Shown: positions 52,885 through 61,167 of the stretch, one piece after another
Layout of the letters: every line of letters begins with the position of its first letter
How positions within the stretch are numbered: position 1 is the first letter of the stretch
Origin: Treponema sp.
Lineage (GTDB): Bacteria > Spirochaetota > Spirochaetia > Treponematales > Treponemataceae
DNA: 64,000 nt
NCBI GenBank assembly: GCA_016296655.1
Contig: JAEDIW010000009.1
Coordinates: 1 to 64,000, forward strand
Reading direction: 5' to 3'
Made by a program: the position numbers and the translations under genes
Notes under the pieces: model-generated
What the model saw: the letters and a program-made list of their open reading frames with translations, nothing else
Databases searched by the model: none
What the model was told of the DNA's origin: nothing

Positions 52885-55335
52885 ATGGAATTTGATAAGG
52901 AGAAGTTCAAGGACATGATGCTAACTCGTCTGCGCCAGCAATATGGCAAGGACTTAACAGGTGCAAATCGGCATGATTTGTATGATGCTGTTGTTGCAGA
53001 CTGTATGAATATCATTATGGACCGCTGGATTTCAACATGGCAGACTTATGACAAGGAAAATTCTCGTTCTGTATATTATTTTTCAGCAGAATTTTTAATG
53101 GGACGTGCGCTGGACAATAACCTTATTAACTTAGGCATAAAGGAATTTGTAGATAACCTGTTGAAAGAACTGCACCTGGATTTGACCTCGATAGAAGAGG
53201 AAGAACCTGATCCAGGCTTGGGCAACGGAGGTCTTGGTCGCCTTGCTGCCTGTTTCTTGGACAGCCTTGCAACTTTGGATTATCCGTCAAGAGGTTATGG
53301 AATTCGCTATAAATATGGTATGTTTGAGCAGAGAATCGAAGACGGCTATCAGGTTGAATATCCTGACTTGTGGATAAAGCACCGTGATCCGTGGGAAATT
53401 AAGCGCAGCGACCTTGCAGTTACAGTACGCTTTGGCGGAAATATTGTTTACGGAAAAATGCCTGACGGTGCAATCCGCTTCAGTCTGCAGGATGCTGACG
53501 AAGTTATTGCAACTCCTTATGATATGCCTGTTGTTGGTTATGGAACAAACACTGTCGGTATGCTGCGCCTTTGGGAAGCTTCAAGCGCAAACGGCTTTAA
53601 CCTTAAACTGTTCAATGACGGTTTGTACAACCGCTCTGTTGAAAAAGAAAATAATGCCGAACACATCAGCCGCATCCTTTATCCGAATGATACAGGTCCT
53701 GACGGAAAATCTTTGCGGTTAAAGCAGCAGTATTTCTTTTCTTCTGCAAGCCTTCAGGATATGGTACGCAGTTTTGTTTCAAAGTATGGAACAGATTTTT
53801 CTCAGTTCCCTAAATACAATGTCGTTCAGCTCAATGATACACATCCAGTTGTAGCCATTCCTGAACTCATGCGCATTCTTGTTGACGAATACCGTGTAAG
53901 CTGGGATGATGCATGGTCAATCGTACAGCAGACATTTGCCTATACAAACCATACGATTATGGCAGAAGCTCTTGAAAAATGGACAATTGATATCTTCCAG
54001 GGACTGTTGCCACGCATTTATCAGATTGTTGAAGAAATCAACCGTCGTTTCCTTATAGAACTGCGTGAAAAATATCCGTCTGACTATGAACGCCACAACA
54101 GAATGTCGATCATTGCTGACGGCCAGATTCACATGGCTCGCCTTGCAATTCATTCCTGCTACAGCGTAAACGGAGTTGCAGAACTTCATACAGAGCTTCT
54201 GAAAACTCAGGAACTTAAAGATTGGGCAGAACTTTATCCTGAAAAATTCAACAATAAGACAAACGGTATCACTCAGCGCCGCTGGCTTTTGACAGCAAAC
54301 CCAATGCTCGCAGATTTTATTACAAAGCGCATTGGTTCTGACTGGGTAAAAGACCTCACAAAGCTTAAAGGCCTTGAAAAATACCTTGATGATGACGCTT
54401 CATTGAAAGAACTTCTGGAAATCAAGCAGGAAAATAAGCGCCGCCTTGCCGAATACCTCAAGGTTTCACAGAATGAATTCCTTGACCCTGACAGCATTTT
54501 TGATGTTCAGGTTAAACGTCTGCACGAATATAAACGCCAGCTGCTCAATGTTCTGCACATTATGTACGTTTACAACCGCTTGATTGAAGATCCTTCTTAC
54601 AATCCGATTCCAAGAACTTACATTTTTGGAGCAAAGGCTGCCAGCGGTTACCGCCGTGCAAAAGCTATCATCAAGCTGATTAACACTGTTGCAGAACGTG
54701 TAAACAATGACCGTCGCGTACGGGGCAAACTTCGCGTCGTATTTGTTGAAAATTATCGTGTAAGTGTTGCAGAAAAGATTTTCCCAGCTGCAGACATTTC
54801 TGAACAGATTTCAACCGCTGGCAAAGAAGCTTCTGGTACAAGCAACATGAAATTCATGGTAAACGGTGCTGTTACTCTTGGAACTTTGGACGGTGCAAAT
54901 ATTGAAATTATCCAGGAAGCTGGCGAAGAAAATGAATTTGTTTTCGGCTTGAAGACAGAAGAAATTCTGAAAATGCAGGCTGAAAATTCATATCATCCAC
55001 AGGATGTCCTTTCTAGAAATCCTGAATTGGAAAAGGTTGTAAATCAGCTTATTGACGGAACTTATGACCCGACACGCCAGCTGTTCAAAGAACTGCATGA
55101 TTCTTTGGTTTACGGTGTTGAAGGTCAGCGTCCAGATGTTTACTATGTTCTTGCCGACTTTGATTCTTACTGCAAGGCTCAGGACAAAATCGAGGAAGCT
55201 TATGTTGACAAGATGAAGTGGGCAAAAATGATGCTTAAGAACATTGCAAACAGCGGAAAATTCTCTTCTGACAGAACAATTGAAGATTATGTCCGCGACA
55301 TCTGGAAACTTAAGAAGACTCCAGTAGAAATGTAA
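52885..55335 (+). CDS. glgP: Glycogen/starch/maltodextrin phosphorylase
   Basis: PLP enzyme releasing glucose 1-phosphate from alpha-1,4 glucan. 816 residues. Motifs: YYFSAEFLMGRALDNNL, DPGLGNGGLGRLAACFLDS, QLNDTHPVVAIPELMRIL and the PLP-lysine region EASGTSNMKFMVNGAVTLGT. ACGGAGG before the ATG. With glgX it forms a glycogen mobilisation unit feeding glycolysis (pfkA). Confidence 0.96.
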   Translation: MEFDKEKFKDMMLTRLRQQYGKDLTGANRHDLYDAVVADCMNIIMDRWISTWQTYDKENSRSVYYFSAEFLMGRALDNNLINLGIKEFVDNLLKELHLDLTSIEEEEPDPGLGNGGLGRLAACFLDSLATLDYPSRGYGIRYKYGMFEQRIEDGYQVEYPDLWIKHRDPWEIKRSDLAVTVRFGGNIVYGKMPDGAIRFSLQDADEVIATPYDMPVVGYGTNTVGMLRLWEASSANGFNLKLFNDGLYNRSVEKENNAEHISRILYPNDTGPDGKSLRLKQQYFFSSASLQDMVRSFVSKYGTDFSQFPKYNVVQLNDTHPVVAIPELMRILVDEYRVSWDDAWSIVQQTFAYTNHTIMAEALEKWTIDIFQGLLPRIYQIVEEINRRFLIELREKYPSDYERHNRMSIIADGQIHMARLAIHSCYSVNGVAELHTELLKTQELKDWAELYPEKFNNKTNGITQRRWLLTANPMLADFITKRIGSDWVKDLTKLKGLEKYLDDDASLKELLEIKQENKRRLAEYLKVSQNEFLDPDSIFDVQVKRLHEYKRQLLNVLHIMYVYNRLIEDPSYNPIPRTYIFGAKAASGYRRAKAIIKLINTVAERVNNDRRVRGKLRVVFVENYRVSVAEKIFPAADISEQISTAGKEASGTSNMKFMVNGAVTLGTLDGANIEIIQEAGEENEFVFGLKTEEILKMQAENSYHPQDVLSRNPELEKVVNQLIDGTYDPTRQLFKELHDSLVYGVEGQRPDVYYVLADFDSYCKAQDKIEEAYVDKMKWAKMMLKNIANSGKFSSDRTIEDYVRDIWKLKKTPVEM

Positions 55336-55368
55336 AACTTAAATGTAAAACTGAATTTTTCGGTTACG

Positions 55369-55414
55369 ATGCTTCTGTCTTTCTGCATTGCAGTCTGGCA
55401 GAAGCATTTTTTTT
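55369..55414 (+). terminator. Terminator of glgXP
   Basis: ATGCTTCTG (55369-55377) pairs with CAGAAGCAT (55399-55407), followed by T to 55414. Confidence 0.9.
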
Positions 55415-55453
55415 AGGAAAAGTTTTTTCCATGCATCTAAAAATCAAAAAGGC

Positions 55454-55484
55454 AAAAAAAAACCGCAGAAAAAAATCTGCGGCT
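55454..55484 (-). terminator. Terminator of rpsU
   Basis: CCGCAGA (55463-55469) and TCTGCGG (55476-55482) form the stem; nine A at 55454-55462 give the T-run on the minus strand. Confidence 0.9.
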
Positions 55485-55492
55485 GTAAAAAA

Positions 55493-55699
55493 CTAGTAGT
55501 CTTTTTTTTCTGACTTTCTTCTCTTGTTAAGAAGCTTTCTTGCAAGAGTTGTTTTTTTCTGGTGATTTGTAGCAGAAGGCTTTACAAAGTATTCACGCTT
55601 TTTGAATTCGCGGATAATACCTTCTTTTTCAACCATACGCTTAAAACGTTTGATAGCTTTTTCCAGATTTTCTGAATCATCAACGTTGATTGTTGGCAT
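55493..55699 (-). CDS. rpsU: 30S ribosomal protein S21
   Basis: 68 residues from ATG 55699: MPTINVDDSENLEKAIKRFK and a basic C-terminus ending RRKSEKKDY, as in S21, which helps translation initiation. AGGAGGTG at 55718-55711 is an unusually strong binding site 11 bases away; the in-frame GTG inside it is not used. Alone, with its own terminator. Confidence 0.93.
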   Translation of the reverse strand: MPTINVDDSENLEKAIKRFKRMVEKEGIIREFKKREYFVKPSATNHQKKTTLARKLLNKRRKSEKKDY

Positions 55700-55739
55700 A
55701 ACTAAATTCACCTCCTTTTATCGGAATACCGAAGACAGA

Positions 55740-56016
55740 ACCACATTCTAGCTGATTTTACCAGACAAATTCAAGTAGAATTTTCTGTAATTCGGAAAAT
55801 TTGGCAAAATTTGCAAAAAAACAGCAGAAAACGGCAAAACTTTGCAAAAACAGTCAGGAAATCGACAAAAAACAACAATGAATCAGGCAAAAACTGCCAG
55901 AAATTGCCCCTGCCTGAAAAGTTGCCATAGGTTTTGTCAGCCGTTTGCAAAAAATCAGCAGGAATTTCTGACATTTTTCTGAGAAAGTCATGCAAACCAT
56001 AAAAATTTATGCTAAA
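55740..56016. other. Low-complexity gap upstream of rpsU
   Basis: No gene is convincing. The stretch repeats GGCAAAA/TTGCAAAAA words many times (for example 55802-55850) and reads like a slipped, purine-rich tract. The rpsU promoter should lie at its left end. Confidence 0.4.
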
Positions 56017-56068
56017 CTAAGAAAACTCTGAATAAATCCTATTGAGGATTTTTCAGTGTTAATCTTGA
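56017..56068 (+). mobile_element. Truncated copy of the 146-bp element (hairpin 1 only)
   Basis: CTAAGAAAACTCTG then AATAAATCCTATTGAGGATT (56031-56050) reproduces the first ~50 bases of 60874-61019, including hairpin 1. Hairpins 2 and 3 and the right end are missing. The two-hairpin repeat copy D starts three bases later. Confidence 0.7.
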
Positions 56069-56070
56069 AT

Positions 56071-56145
56071 ACGTCAAGTCAAGGCACGCTAACGCTCAAG
56101 ACCTTGACTTCGCCGTTTTAGGGGTTTGTTTTAACCCCTTAAAGT
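56071..56145 (+). repeat. Two-hairpin terminator-like repeat, copy D
   Basis: AAGTCAAGG (56076-56084) pairs with CCTTGACTT (56102-56110), enclosing CACGCTAACGCT; then CGCCGTTTTA and a second hairpin AGGGGTT/AACCCCT (56120-56139, loop TGTTTT). The best-preserved member of the family. Confidence 0.75.
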
Positions 56146-56224
56146 CATTTCGGAAAGTCTGCTTTTTTGGTAAGTTTTTCTGAGGTTTCCAAAAGAAACA
56201 TTTGATTACTAATGGGAGTTTTTT

Positions 56225-56863
56225 ATGAAAATCGCTTTGATTAACGAAAACAGTCAGGCAGCAAAAAATGCTGTAATTTTGAAGGCTTTGAAAAAAGTTG
56301 TAGAGCCGATGGGCTTTGAAGTTGTAAATTATGGAATGTATTCTGCAGAAGACAAGGCACAGCTTACTTATGTTCAGAATGGAATTCTTGCTGCAACTTT
56401 GCTGAATGCCAAGGCTGCCGACTACGTAATAACAGGCTGCGGTACTGGCGAAGGAGCTATGCTTGCTTTGAACAGCTTTCCAGGCGTAATTTGTGGACAT
56501 GTTGCAACTCCTCTGGACGCATACACTTTTGCTCAAATCAATGACGGAAATGCAATTTCAATTCCTTTTGCACTTGGCTTTGGCTGGGGCGGAGACTTGA
56601 ATCTGGAATATATATTCGAAAAACTTTTCTGCGAACCAAGTGGTCAGGGTTATCCTCGCGAACGTGCAGTTCCTGAACAGCGTAACAAGAAAATTCTAGA
56701 CGGTGTGCGCGCAGTTGCCTTTAAAGATTTCTGTGAAATTCTGAAAGGTCTGGACAGGGAACTCGTAAAAGGCGCTTTTGCCGGTGAAAAATTTGCCGAA
56801 CTGTTCTTTCCTGCCTGCAAGGATGAAAAAATTGCCGCAACAGTAAAAGAACTCATGGCATAA
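56225..56863 (+). CDS. RpiB/LacAB-family sugar-phosphate isomerase
   Basis: 212 residues. The RpiB fold fills the first ~150 (MKIALINENSQAAKNAVILK; YVITGCGTGEGAMLALNSFP; GHVATPLDAYTFAQINDGN). GCGTGEG corresponds to the RpiB GCGTGIG loop with the usual nucleophile Cys in GCGTG. A ~60-residue C-terminal extension follows, absent from short RpiB. Ribose 5-phosphate or galactose 6-phosphate type substrates are possible. GGGAG precedes the ATG. Confidence 0.82.
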   Translation: MKIALINENSQAAKNAVILKALKKVVEPMGFEVVNYGMYSAEDKAQLTYVQNGILAATLLNAKAADYVITGCGTGEGAMLALNSFPGVICGHVATPLDAYTFAQINDGNAISIPFALGFGWGGDLNLEYIFEKLFCEPSGQGYPRERAVPEQRNKKILDGVRAVAFKDFCEILKGLDRELVKGAFAGEKFAELFFPACKDEKIAATVKELMA

Positions 56864-56878
56864 ACTGCTGTCAGCTGT

Positions 56879-56926
56879 CAAAAAAGGCCGTTCCATCTGA
56901 ATTTTGGAGCGGCTTTTTGTTTTTTA
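56879..56926. terminator. Terminator of the RpiB-family gene
   Basis: AAAAAGGCCGTTCC (56881-56894) pairs with GGAGCGGCTTTTT (56906-56918) with two mismatches, followed by more T. May also act on the minus strand. Confidence 0.8.
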
Positions 56927-57046
56927 TGGGCGCATACGGCAGAAAAATTCTGCCGTACCAGGTCATTCGTGGTTCCGTGTCTTACGCACTTCATTCCTGA
57001 AAACCGCTGCCAAAGTCAGCTGTTCCCAGGAACGCCTGCGGCGCCA
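56927..57046 (+). repeat. GC-rich 3' island after the RpiB-gene terminator
   Basis: Begins ATGGGCGC directly after the T-run. It holds a perfect 10-bp hairpin TACGGCAGAA/TTCTGCCGTA (56935-56957) and ends GGCGCCACTACTGCCC with TTTGCGCACTGG, similar to words in 58620-58815. It runs up to the stop of the minus-strand methyltransferase. Confidence 0.5.
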
Positions 57047-57724
57047 CTACTGCCCTTTGCGCACTGGCTGTTCATTCATTTTTCTGCATAAAAAAATCCT
57101 GTCGGTAGTCACAGACCCATCGGATTCTGTATATGGAAGTGCCCACGTTTGTTGGACAGAAAATCCATATTTTTCAAGGCAGTTTTGGACAGCCTGTTTT
57201 GTATGGTAATTTATGAAAAATTTGTTTTCTCCTCCAAAACTTGTTTTTTCAAAGCCACACTTTGTTCCTTCCATAAAACTGATGTAAAAAATGCTTCCAT
57301 TTTTTGTAAGATTTTCTGCTGCATTTTTTATGCACTGTTCTGCCTGACTGCTGTCCAAATACGGAATTCCAAACCCCAGAATTACAGCATCATATTTTTT
57401 GCCGCTGGAAAAATCTGTTATGTTGCCCATGCAAAAATCTGCTGTAATGCAGTTTGCACATTTTTTCAATTTTTTTTCTGCAGCGGCAAGCATTTTTTTT
57501 GAAAGATCCACGCAGGTTACGCAGGCTTTTTTTGTTTTCAGGATATATGCAGAAATTTGTGCAGGTCCTGAAGCAAGTTCCAGAATTGCGCAATTATCCT
57601 GAATATTTTGTGCAAGTGCGTCGTAAGTTTCATTGTAGTTTGTAAGTTTTGCAATTGCATTGCAAAATCCTTCTACAGAATTGTCATAAGACTGAATTGT
57701 TTCTGTAAGTTCTATTTTGTTCAT
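57047..57724 (-). CDS. SAM-dependent methyltransferase, class I
   Basis: 225 residues. The SAM site is AILELASGPAQISAYIL (residues 48-64, motif I ELASGPAQ) with the acidic motif II CVTCVDLSKKML and motif IV VILGFGIPYLD. Substrate unknown. The last dozen codons (EQPVRKGQ) lie in the GC-rich island, which may have altered the C-terminus. Confidence 0.85.
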   Translation of the reverse strand: MNKIELTETIQSYDNSVEGFCNAIAKLTNYNETYDALAQNIQDNCAILELASGPAQISAYILKTKKACVTCVDLSKKMLAAAEKKLKKCANCITADFCMGNITDFSSGKKYDAVILGFGIPYLDSSQAEQCIKNAAENLTKNGSIFYISFMEGTKCGFEKTSFGGENKFFINYHTKQAVQNCLEKYGFSVQQTWALPYTESDGSVTTDRIFLCRKMNEQPVRKGQ

Positions 57725-57790
57725 ATTTTCTCAGAATCCTGAAGAGCATAAAATTTTTCGGCAGGTTGTTTCTGCAATATGCTGAATTTT

Positions 57791-58582
57791 TTAAGCTTCT
57801 GTGCCGTATACTTCCAGCTGGGTAAGGGCTGGAAAAGGTGATGGATCGTCGGCTTTTATCAGGGTGTCCAGCGTCAGCCAGGAAATTGTTTTTTCCGGGA
57901 TTTTGAACGATTGTGCAGAACCTGTTTTTACAAAGTTTGCAGTAAAATCTGTGCCGTCGGAAAAATGGACAGTTCCGCTTTGCCACCATGCATCATGCGG
58001 AAAATCTGCACGGAGATAGAATACAAGTTCGTCAATTTTTACGTTTCTGCCAAAGTCTATTTTCAGCTGGGCCTGAGGATCCCTGTTAATTCCCCAGCTG
58101 GCAAACGGCCAGTTTCCATGGCTTGAGTTTGCAATTATGCCGTCAATTGCATTGCGTGCTGCAAAAACTGATTCTCCACGGGTTTCTATATTTGCGCTTG
58201 CATGGGGAAAAAAGCCTTTGTTGAAATGTCCGTCTGTCGAATTGAACGCGAGGTTTTTGCGTACTGCAATTTCTTCTGGCCGTGCGCGGCGGATGTGTAT
58301 GTAATGCTGGTTTCCTGAAAAACTTTGCGGCGGATAGCAAAATTTTTTTTCATCAAATGGAACTGGAAATTCAAAAGTGTCTTTAATGCAGACAAATGCT
58401 GGCTGTAGGCCAAAGTCTAGCTGTACGACTGCAAAAACAGGTTTTTCGCTGGAATCAATCCTGATGATGTCGCCTTTTTGATATTCTGCCTGATAAACTG
58501 CATGGATTTCTGAAGCAGCAGCCTGTTTTAGTGTACAGGTTTGGTCTGCTTTTATTATGGAAATTGAAAATTCTGTGTTCAT
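57791..58582 (-). CDS. Protein with discoidin-like (F5/8 type C) module, unknown function
   Basis: 263 residues, no signal peptide, so probably cytoplasmic. The C-terminal half resembles an F5/8 type C jelly-roll (SVFAARNAIDGIIANSSHGN; WGINRDPQAQLKIDFGRNVK; LVFYLRADFPHDAWW), usually a carbohydrate-binding fold. The N-terminal 120 residues (HAVYQAEYQKGDIIRID) are not recognised. TATACT ends six bases before the ATG, with no Shine-Dalgarno. Confidence 0.75.
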   Translation of the reverse strand: MNTEFSISIIKADQTCTLKQAAASEIHAVYQAEYQKGDIIRIDSSEKPVFAVVQLDFGLQPAFVCIKDTFEFPVPFDEKKFCYPPQSFSGNQHYIHIRRARPEEIAVRKNLAFNSTDGHFNKGFFPHASANIETRGESVFAARNAIDGIIANSSHGNWPFASWGINRDPQAQLKIDFGRNVKIDELVFYLRADFPHDAWWQSGTVHFSDGTDFTANFVKTGSAQSFKIPEKTISWLTLDTLIKADDPSPFPALTQLEVYGTEA

Positions 58583-58618
58583 GTGTTAAGTATAGCCTTT
58601 TGTGTGAAGGATGCGCAA
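58583..58618 (-). promoter_or_regulatory. Leaderless -10 box of the discoidin-like gene
   Basis: On the minus strand TATACT (58594-58589) ends six bases before ATG 58582. TTGCGC (58618-58613) at 18 bases is a weak -35. Confidence 0.6.
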
Positions 58619-58619
58619 G

Positions 58620-58815
58620 GCGCAAAGCGGCCACTGGACTGACTGAGGCATGATTTTTAGCTGGAAAAATTTTTGGATGGGCGGCGGGTTTACGGAGTAT
58701 GGGACAGACCTGTTCAGTTTGCAGGAAGGAAGCGGCTGAGCGGTAGCGAACCTGGAGCAGCCTGACGGCATTTCTGTAGGGCTTGCCCGTAAGAGATGCC
58801 GGCACGCCCATATAA
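58620..58815 (-). repeat. GC-rich island upstream of the amino acid transporter
   Basis: On the minus strand it begins TTTTTTTATATGGGCGTGCC and continues GC-rich through CTTACGGGCAAGCCC and GGTTCGCTACCGCTCAGCC to CAGTGGCCGCTTTGCGCC. Long frames across it are compositional and not credible proteins. It fills most of the 310-base divergent gap. Confidence 0.5.
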
Positions 58816-58834
58816 AAAAAGAAAAAAACTTAGG

Positions 58835-58863
58835 TTGACGCACTGGTTTTGAGAACATATACT
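58835..58863 (+). promoter_or_regulatory. Promoter of the amino acid transporter operon
   Basis: TTGACG (58835-58840), 17 bases, TATACT (58858-58863), then 29 bases to the ATG with GGGGGAA as binding site. Same -10 as the leaderless set but with a normal leader. Confidence 0.75.
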
Positions 58864-58892
58864 GACTTCATTGAAAATTTTGGGGGAATTTT

Positions 58893-59684
58893 ATGAAAAA
58901 ATTATTACTGATTGCTTTTGTCGCATGTATGCTGTTTTCTTCCTGTAGTAAAAAATCTGACGGTGGAATGGTTTTAAAGGCCGGGGAATTTTCTGTCGGC
59001 GTAAATGTTGCTTATCCTCCGTTTGAATATTATGGCTCAGATGGAAAAACGGCTCTTGGTTTTGATATTGAATTGGGGAACGCGATTGCAAAAAAGCTGG
59101 GGCTTGAGGCAAAAATCGTTGATGTTGCATGGGAAGGTATTTTTGCAGGGCTTGATACGAATAAATATGACTGTGTAATTTCTGCAATTACGATTATTCC
59201 TGAAAGGGAAGCGGCTTACGAGCTTTCAAAACCGTATGTCGGCAACGGTCAGGCAATTATTTTGAAGAAGGGGTCTGCCTTGAAAATTTCAAAGCCTGAA
59301 GATTTGAGAGGTTTGATCATAGGTTACCTTTCTGAATCAACATCGGACATATTTATGACAAAAAAGGCTGAAAGCGGACTGAAATTTACGGCTGCAGAAT
59401 ATGACGATGCAATGAACTCTTTTGCGGATTTAAAAAATGGCCGCTGTGATGCAGTTGTTTCGGATTCTCTGGTTGCTGCTGAGTATGTTTCGGGAGATGA
59501 TTCTCCTTTTATAATTGTCTGGCAGGGTAAGGCTGAAGAGTTTATGGGCATTGCAATGAAAAAGGGAAATCTTGAGTTGAAAAATGCTGTAAATAAGGCT
59601 CTTGACGAACTTGCTGCAGACGGAACTTTAAAGGCTTTGTCTGAAAAGAATTTTGGAAGGGACATTGTTTCTGATCTTTGGTAA
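58893..59684 (+). CDS. Amino acid ABC transporter binding lipoprotein (SBP_bac_3)
   Basis: 263 residues. Lipobox LFSSC (Cys at residue 18-20), so anchored in a membrane. Family 3 solute-binding fold: FSVGVNVAYPPFEYYGSDGK, ALGFDIELGNAIAKKLGLEA, VAWEGIFAGLDTNKYD and SESTSDIFMTKKAES. Probably binds a polar or basic amino acid. Paralogous to the next gene (about half of residues alike by eye). Confidence 0.9.
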   Translation: MKKLLLIAFVACMLFSSCSKKSDGGMVLKAGEFSVGVNVAYPPFEYYGSDGKTALGFDIELGNAIAKKLGLEAKIVDVAWEGIFAGLDTNKYDCVISAITIIPEREAAYELSKPYVGNGQAIILKKGSALKISKPEDLRGLIIGYLSESTSDIFMTKKAESGLKFTAAEYDDAMNSFADLKNGRCDAVVSDSLVAAEYVSGDDSPFIIVWQGKAEEFMGIAMKKGNLELKNAVNKALDELAADGTLKALSEKNFGRDIVSDLW

Positions 59685-59725
59685 AGTTTGACAGGTAATA
59701 TCCAGAGAGAATTTTTGCGTTTTTG

Positions 59726-59767
59726 AAACAGGCACTGAAGTTTAGGCTTTCAGATGCCTGTTTTTTT
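59726..59767 (+). terminator. Terminator after the first binding-protein gene
   Basis: AAACAGGCA (59726-59734) pairs with TGCCTGTTT (59755-59763), with CTGAAG/CTTTCAG inside, and T to 59767. The second binding protein therefore needs its own promoter. Confidence 0.88.
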
Positions 59768-59775
59768 ATGAAAAA

Positions 59776-59798
59776 TTATTCAATAACTTATTGAATAA
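59776..59798. promoter_or_regulatory. Perfect 11-bp palindrome, candidate operator
   Basis: TTATTCAATAA (59776-59786) and TTATTGAATAA (59788-59798) are exact complements around one C. TATAAA (59802-59807) follows directly and may be the -10 of the second binding-protein gene. The position suits a dimeric repressor. Confidence 0.6.
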
Positions 59799-59983
59799 AT
59801 GTATAAATATGCAATAGGATTGAAAGGTCTTAGGAAAATGCTGGAGAAATGCGGTGTGCCGGGCTTTTTGGATAGGCAGTTTGCAAAATCAGTTTGCGGA
59901 GGTCTGCTTGTTCATTCGGCTGGAACTGGATGTTCTGGAAAAAAGCATTTTTTAAGATGCCATTAATTTTTCTGGAGGGAGTT

Positions 59984-60790
59984 ATGAAAAAATTATTAAA
60001 GGCTGGAATTGCATCTTTTTTGATTGCCGTTTCGGGAATGGCATTTGCAGGCGGTGGAAAGGAATCTGAAAAACCTTTGATTCAGGATGGTGTGCTTAAA
60101 ATTGGTATGGAAGTAGGCTATCCTCCGTTTGAATATTTTGACAAGGACGGCAAGACGCCTATTGGGTTTGATGTTGAACTGGGAAAGGCAGTTGCAGAAA
60201 AACTTGGACTGAAGCCTGAATTTATTGACACTGCATGGGATGGAATTTTTGCTGGTGTTGATACAAAAAAATACGACTGCATAATGTCGGCTGTTACAAT
60301 TACGGAAGAACGCAAGGCAAAATATGGTTTTGCAGGTCCTTACATTGGCAACGGTCAGTCTATTGTAATTTTGAAAGATTCTAAATTAGGTATAAAGTCT
60401 CCTGAAGACTGCAAAGGTCTTAGGGTAGGCTATCAGGCTGAAACAACTTCTGACATTTTTATGACAAAAAAGGCTGAAGGCGGCTTGAAATTTGAAGCCT
60501 GCGAATATGACAAGGTTATGAATGCCTTTGATGATTTGAGACTTGGCAGATGTGATGCCGTTTGTGCAGATTCTTTGGTTTCCGTTGACTATGTTGCAAA
60601 AGAGGACAGTCCGTTTGTAATTGTATGGCAGGGAGTTCCTGATGAATTTTTTGGCGTATGCCTGAAAAAAGACAATGCTGAGCTGCAGAAAATGCTCTCA
60701 AAAGCTATTGCAGAATTGTTTAAAGAAGGTAAAATAAAAGAAATATCCATGAAAATTTTCAATATGGATATGGTGTCTAACATACAGTAA
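59984..60790 (+). CDS. Amino acid ABC transporter periplasmic binding protein (SBP_bac_3)
   Basis: 268 residues from ATG 59984 with GGAGGGA; thirty upstream in-frame codons are unrelated. Signal peptide ends GMAFA, and no lipobox Cys is seen, unlike its paralogue upstream. Fold motifs: IGMEVGYPPFEYFDKDGK, IGFDVELGKAVAEKLGLKPE, TAWDGIFAGVDTKKYD and AETTSDIFMTKKAEG. A soluble periplasmic partner for the following permease. Confidence 0.9.
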   Translation: MKKLLKAGIASFLIAVSGMAFAGGGKESEKPLIQDGVLKIGMEVGYPPFEYFDKDGKTPIGFDVELGKAVAEKLGLKPEFIDTAWDGIFAGVDTKKYDCIMSAVTITEERKAKYGFAGPYIGNGQSIVILKDSKLGIKSPEDCKGLRVGYQAETTSDIFMTKKAEGGLKFEACEYDKVMNAFDDLRLGRCDAVCADSLVSVDYVAKEDSPFVIVWQGVPDEFFGVCLKKDNAELQKMLSKAIAELFKEGKIKEISMKIFNMDMVSNIQ

Positions 60791-60873
60791 AACTTCCTGA
60801 AAAAGTTTTTACAGATGCTGGAATAATTTTACCGGAATAATCTTATAGGAAATTGCGGAGTTTTGAGTTTTTG

Positions 60874-61019
60874 CTTAAGGAAACACTGAATAAATCCTAT
60901 TGAGGATTTTTCAGTGTTAACCTTAAATGTAGCTAATTGTCCGTAAGTCAAAGACTTACGGCAATTTGACGGGAAGTGCTGAGTAATCGCTTCAAAGTGT
61001 TAATCAGCACTTCCTTAAG
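60874..61019 (+). mobile_element. 146-bp three-hairpin element, full copy
   Basis: Bounded by CTTAAGGAA (60874-60882) and TTCCTTAAG (61011-61019); the inverted repeat extends to 13 of 16. Hairpin 1: AACACTGAA (60882-60890) with TTCAGTGTT (60910-60918), inner AAATCC/GGATTT. Hairpin 2: CCGTAAGTC/GACTTACGG (60941-60961). Hairpin 3: the right terminus pairs GGAAGTGCTGA (60972-60982) with TCAGCACTTCC (61004-61014). No coding capacity. It lies between the binding protein and permease genes; 61020-61167 has no gene. Confidence 0.85.
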
Positions 61020-61167
61020 ACTCGAAAAATAAAAACGGCATTTAGCTTTCGTTGAGGAAAGTCTGGCTGATTTTATTGAAGATCGGCCAGTTTTCCTTGA
61101 AAATCAGTTTGTGCTGATTAGGAAAGCTTTGAAGCTTGATTTTATATTGCAGTTATAGGGAATGAAG

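Noticed and set aside
55771..55995. 74-residue minus-strand frame rich in Phe and Leu upstream of rpsU
   Set aside because: It comes from the GCAAAA-type low-complexity tract, has no ribosome binding site and no protein-like composition.
58455..58811. 118-residue minus-strand frame MGVPASLTGKPYRNAVRLLQ
   Set aside because: It spans the GC-rich island and runs into the start of the discoidin-like gene in another frame; composition follows the repeat.
60874..61019. Integron attC site as explanation for the hairpin element
   Set aside because: Lacks RYYYAAC/GTTRRRY core sites and occurs beside ordinary housekeeping genes with no cassette array.
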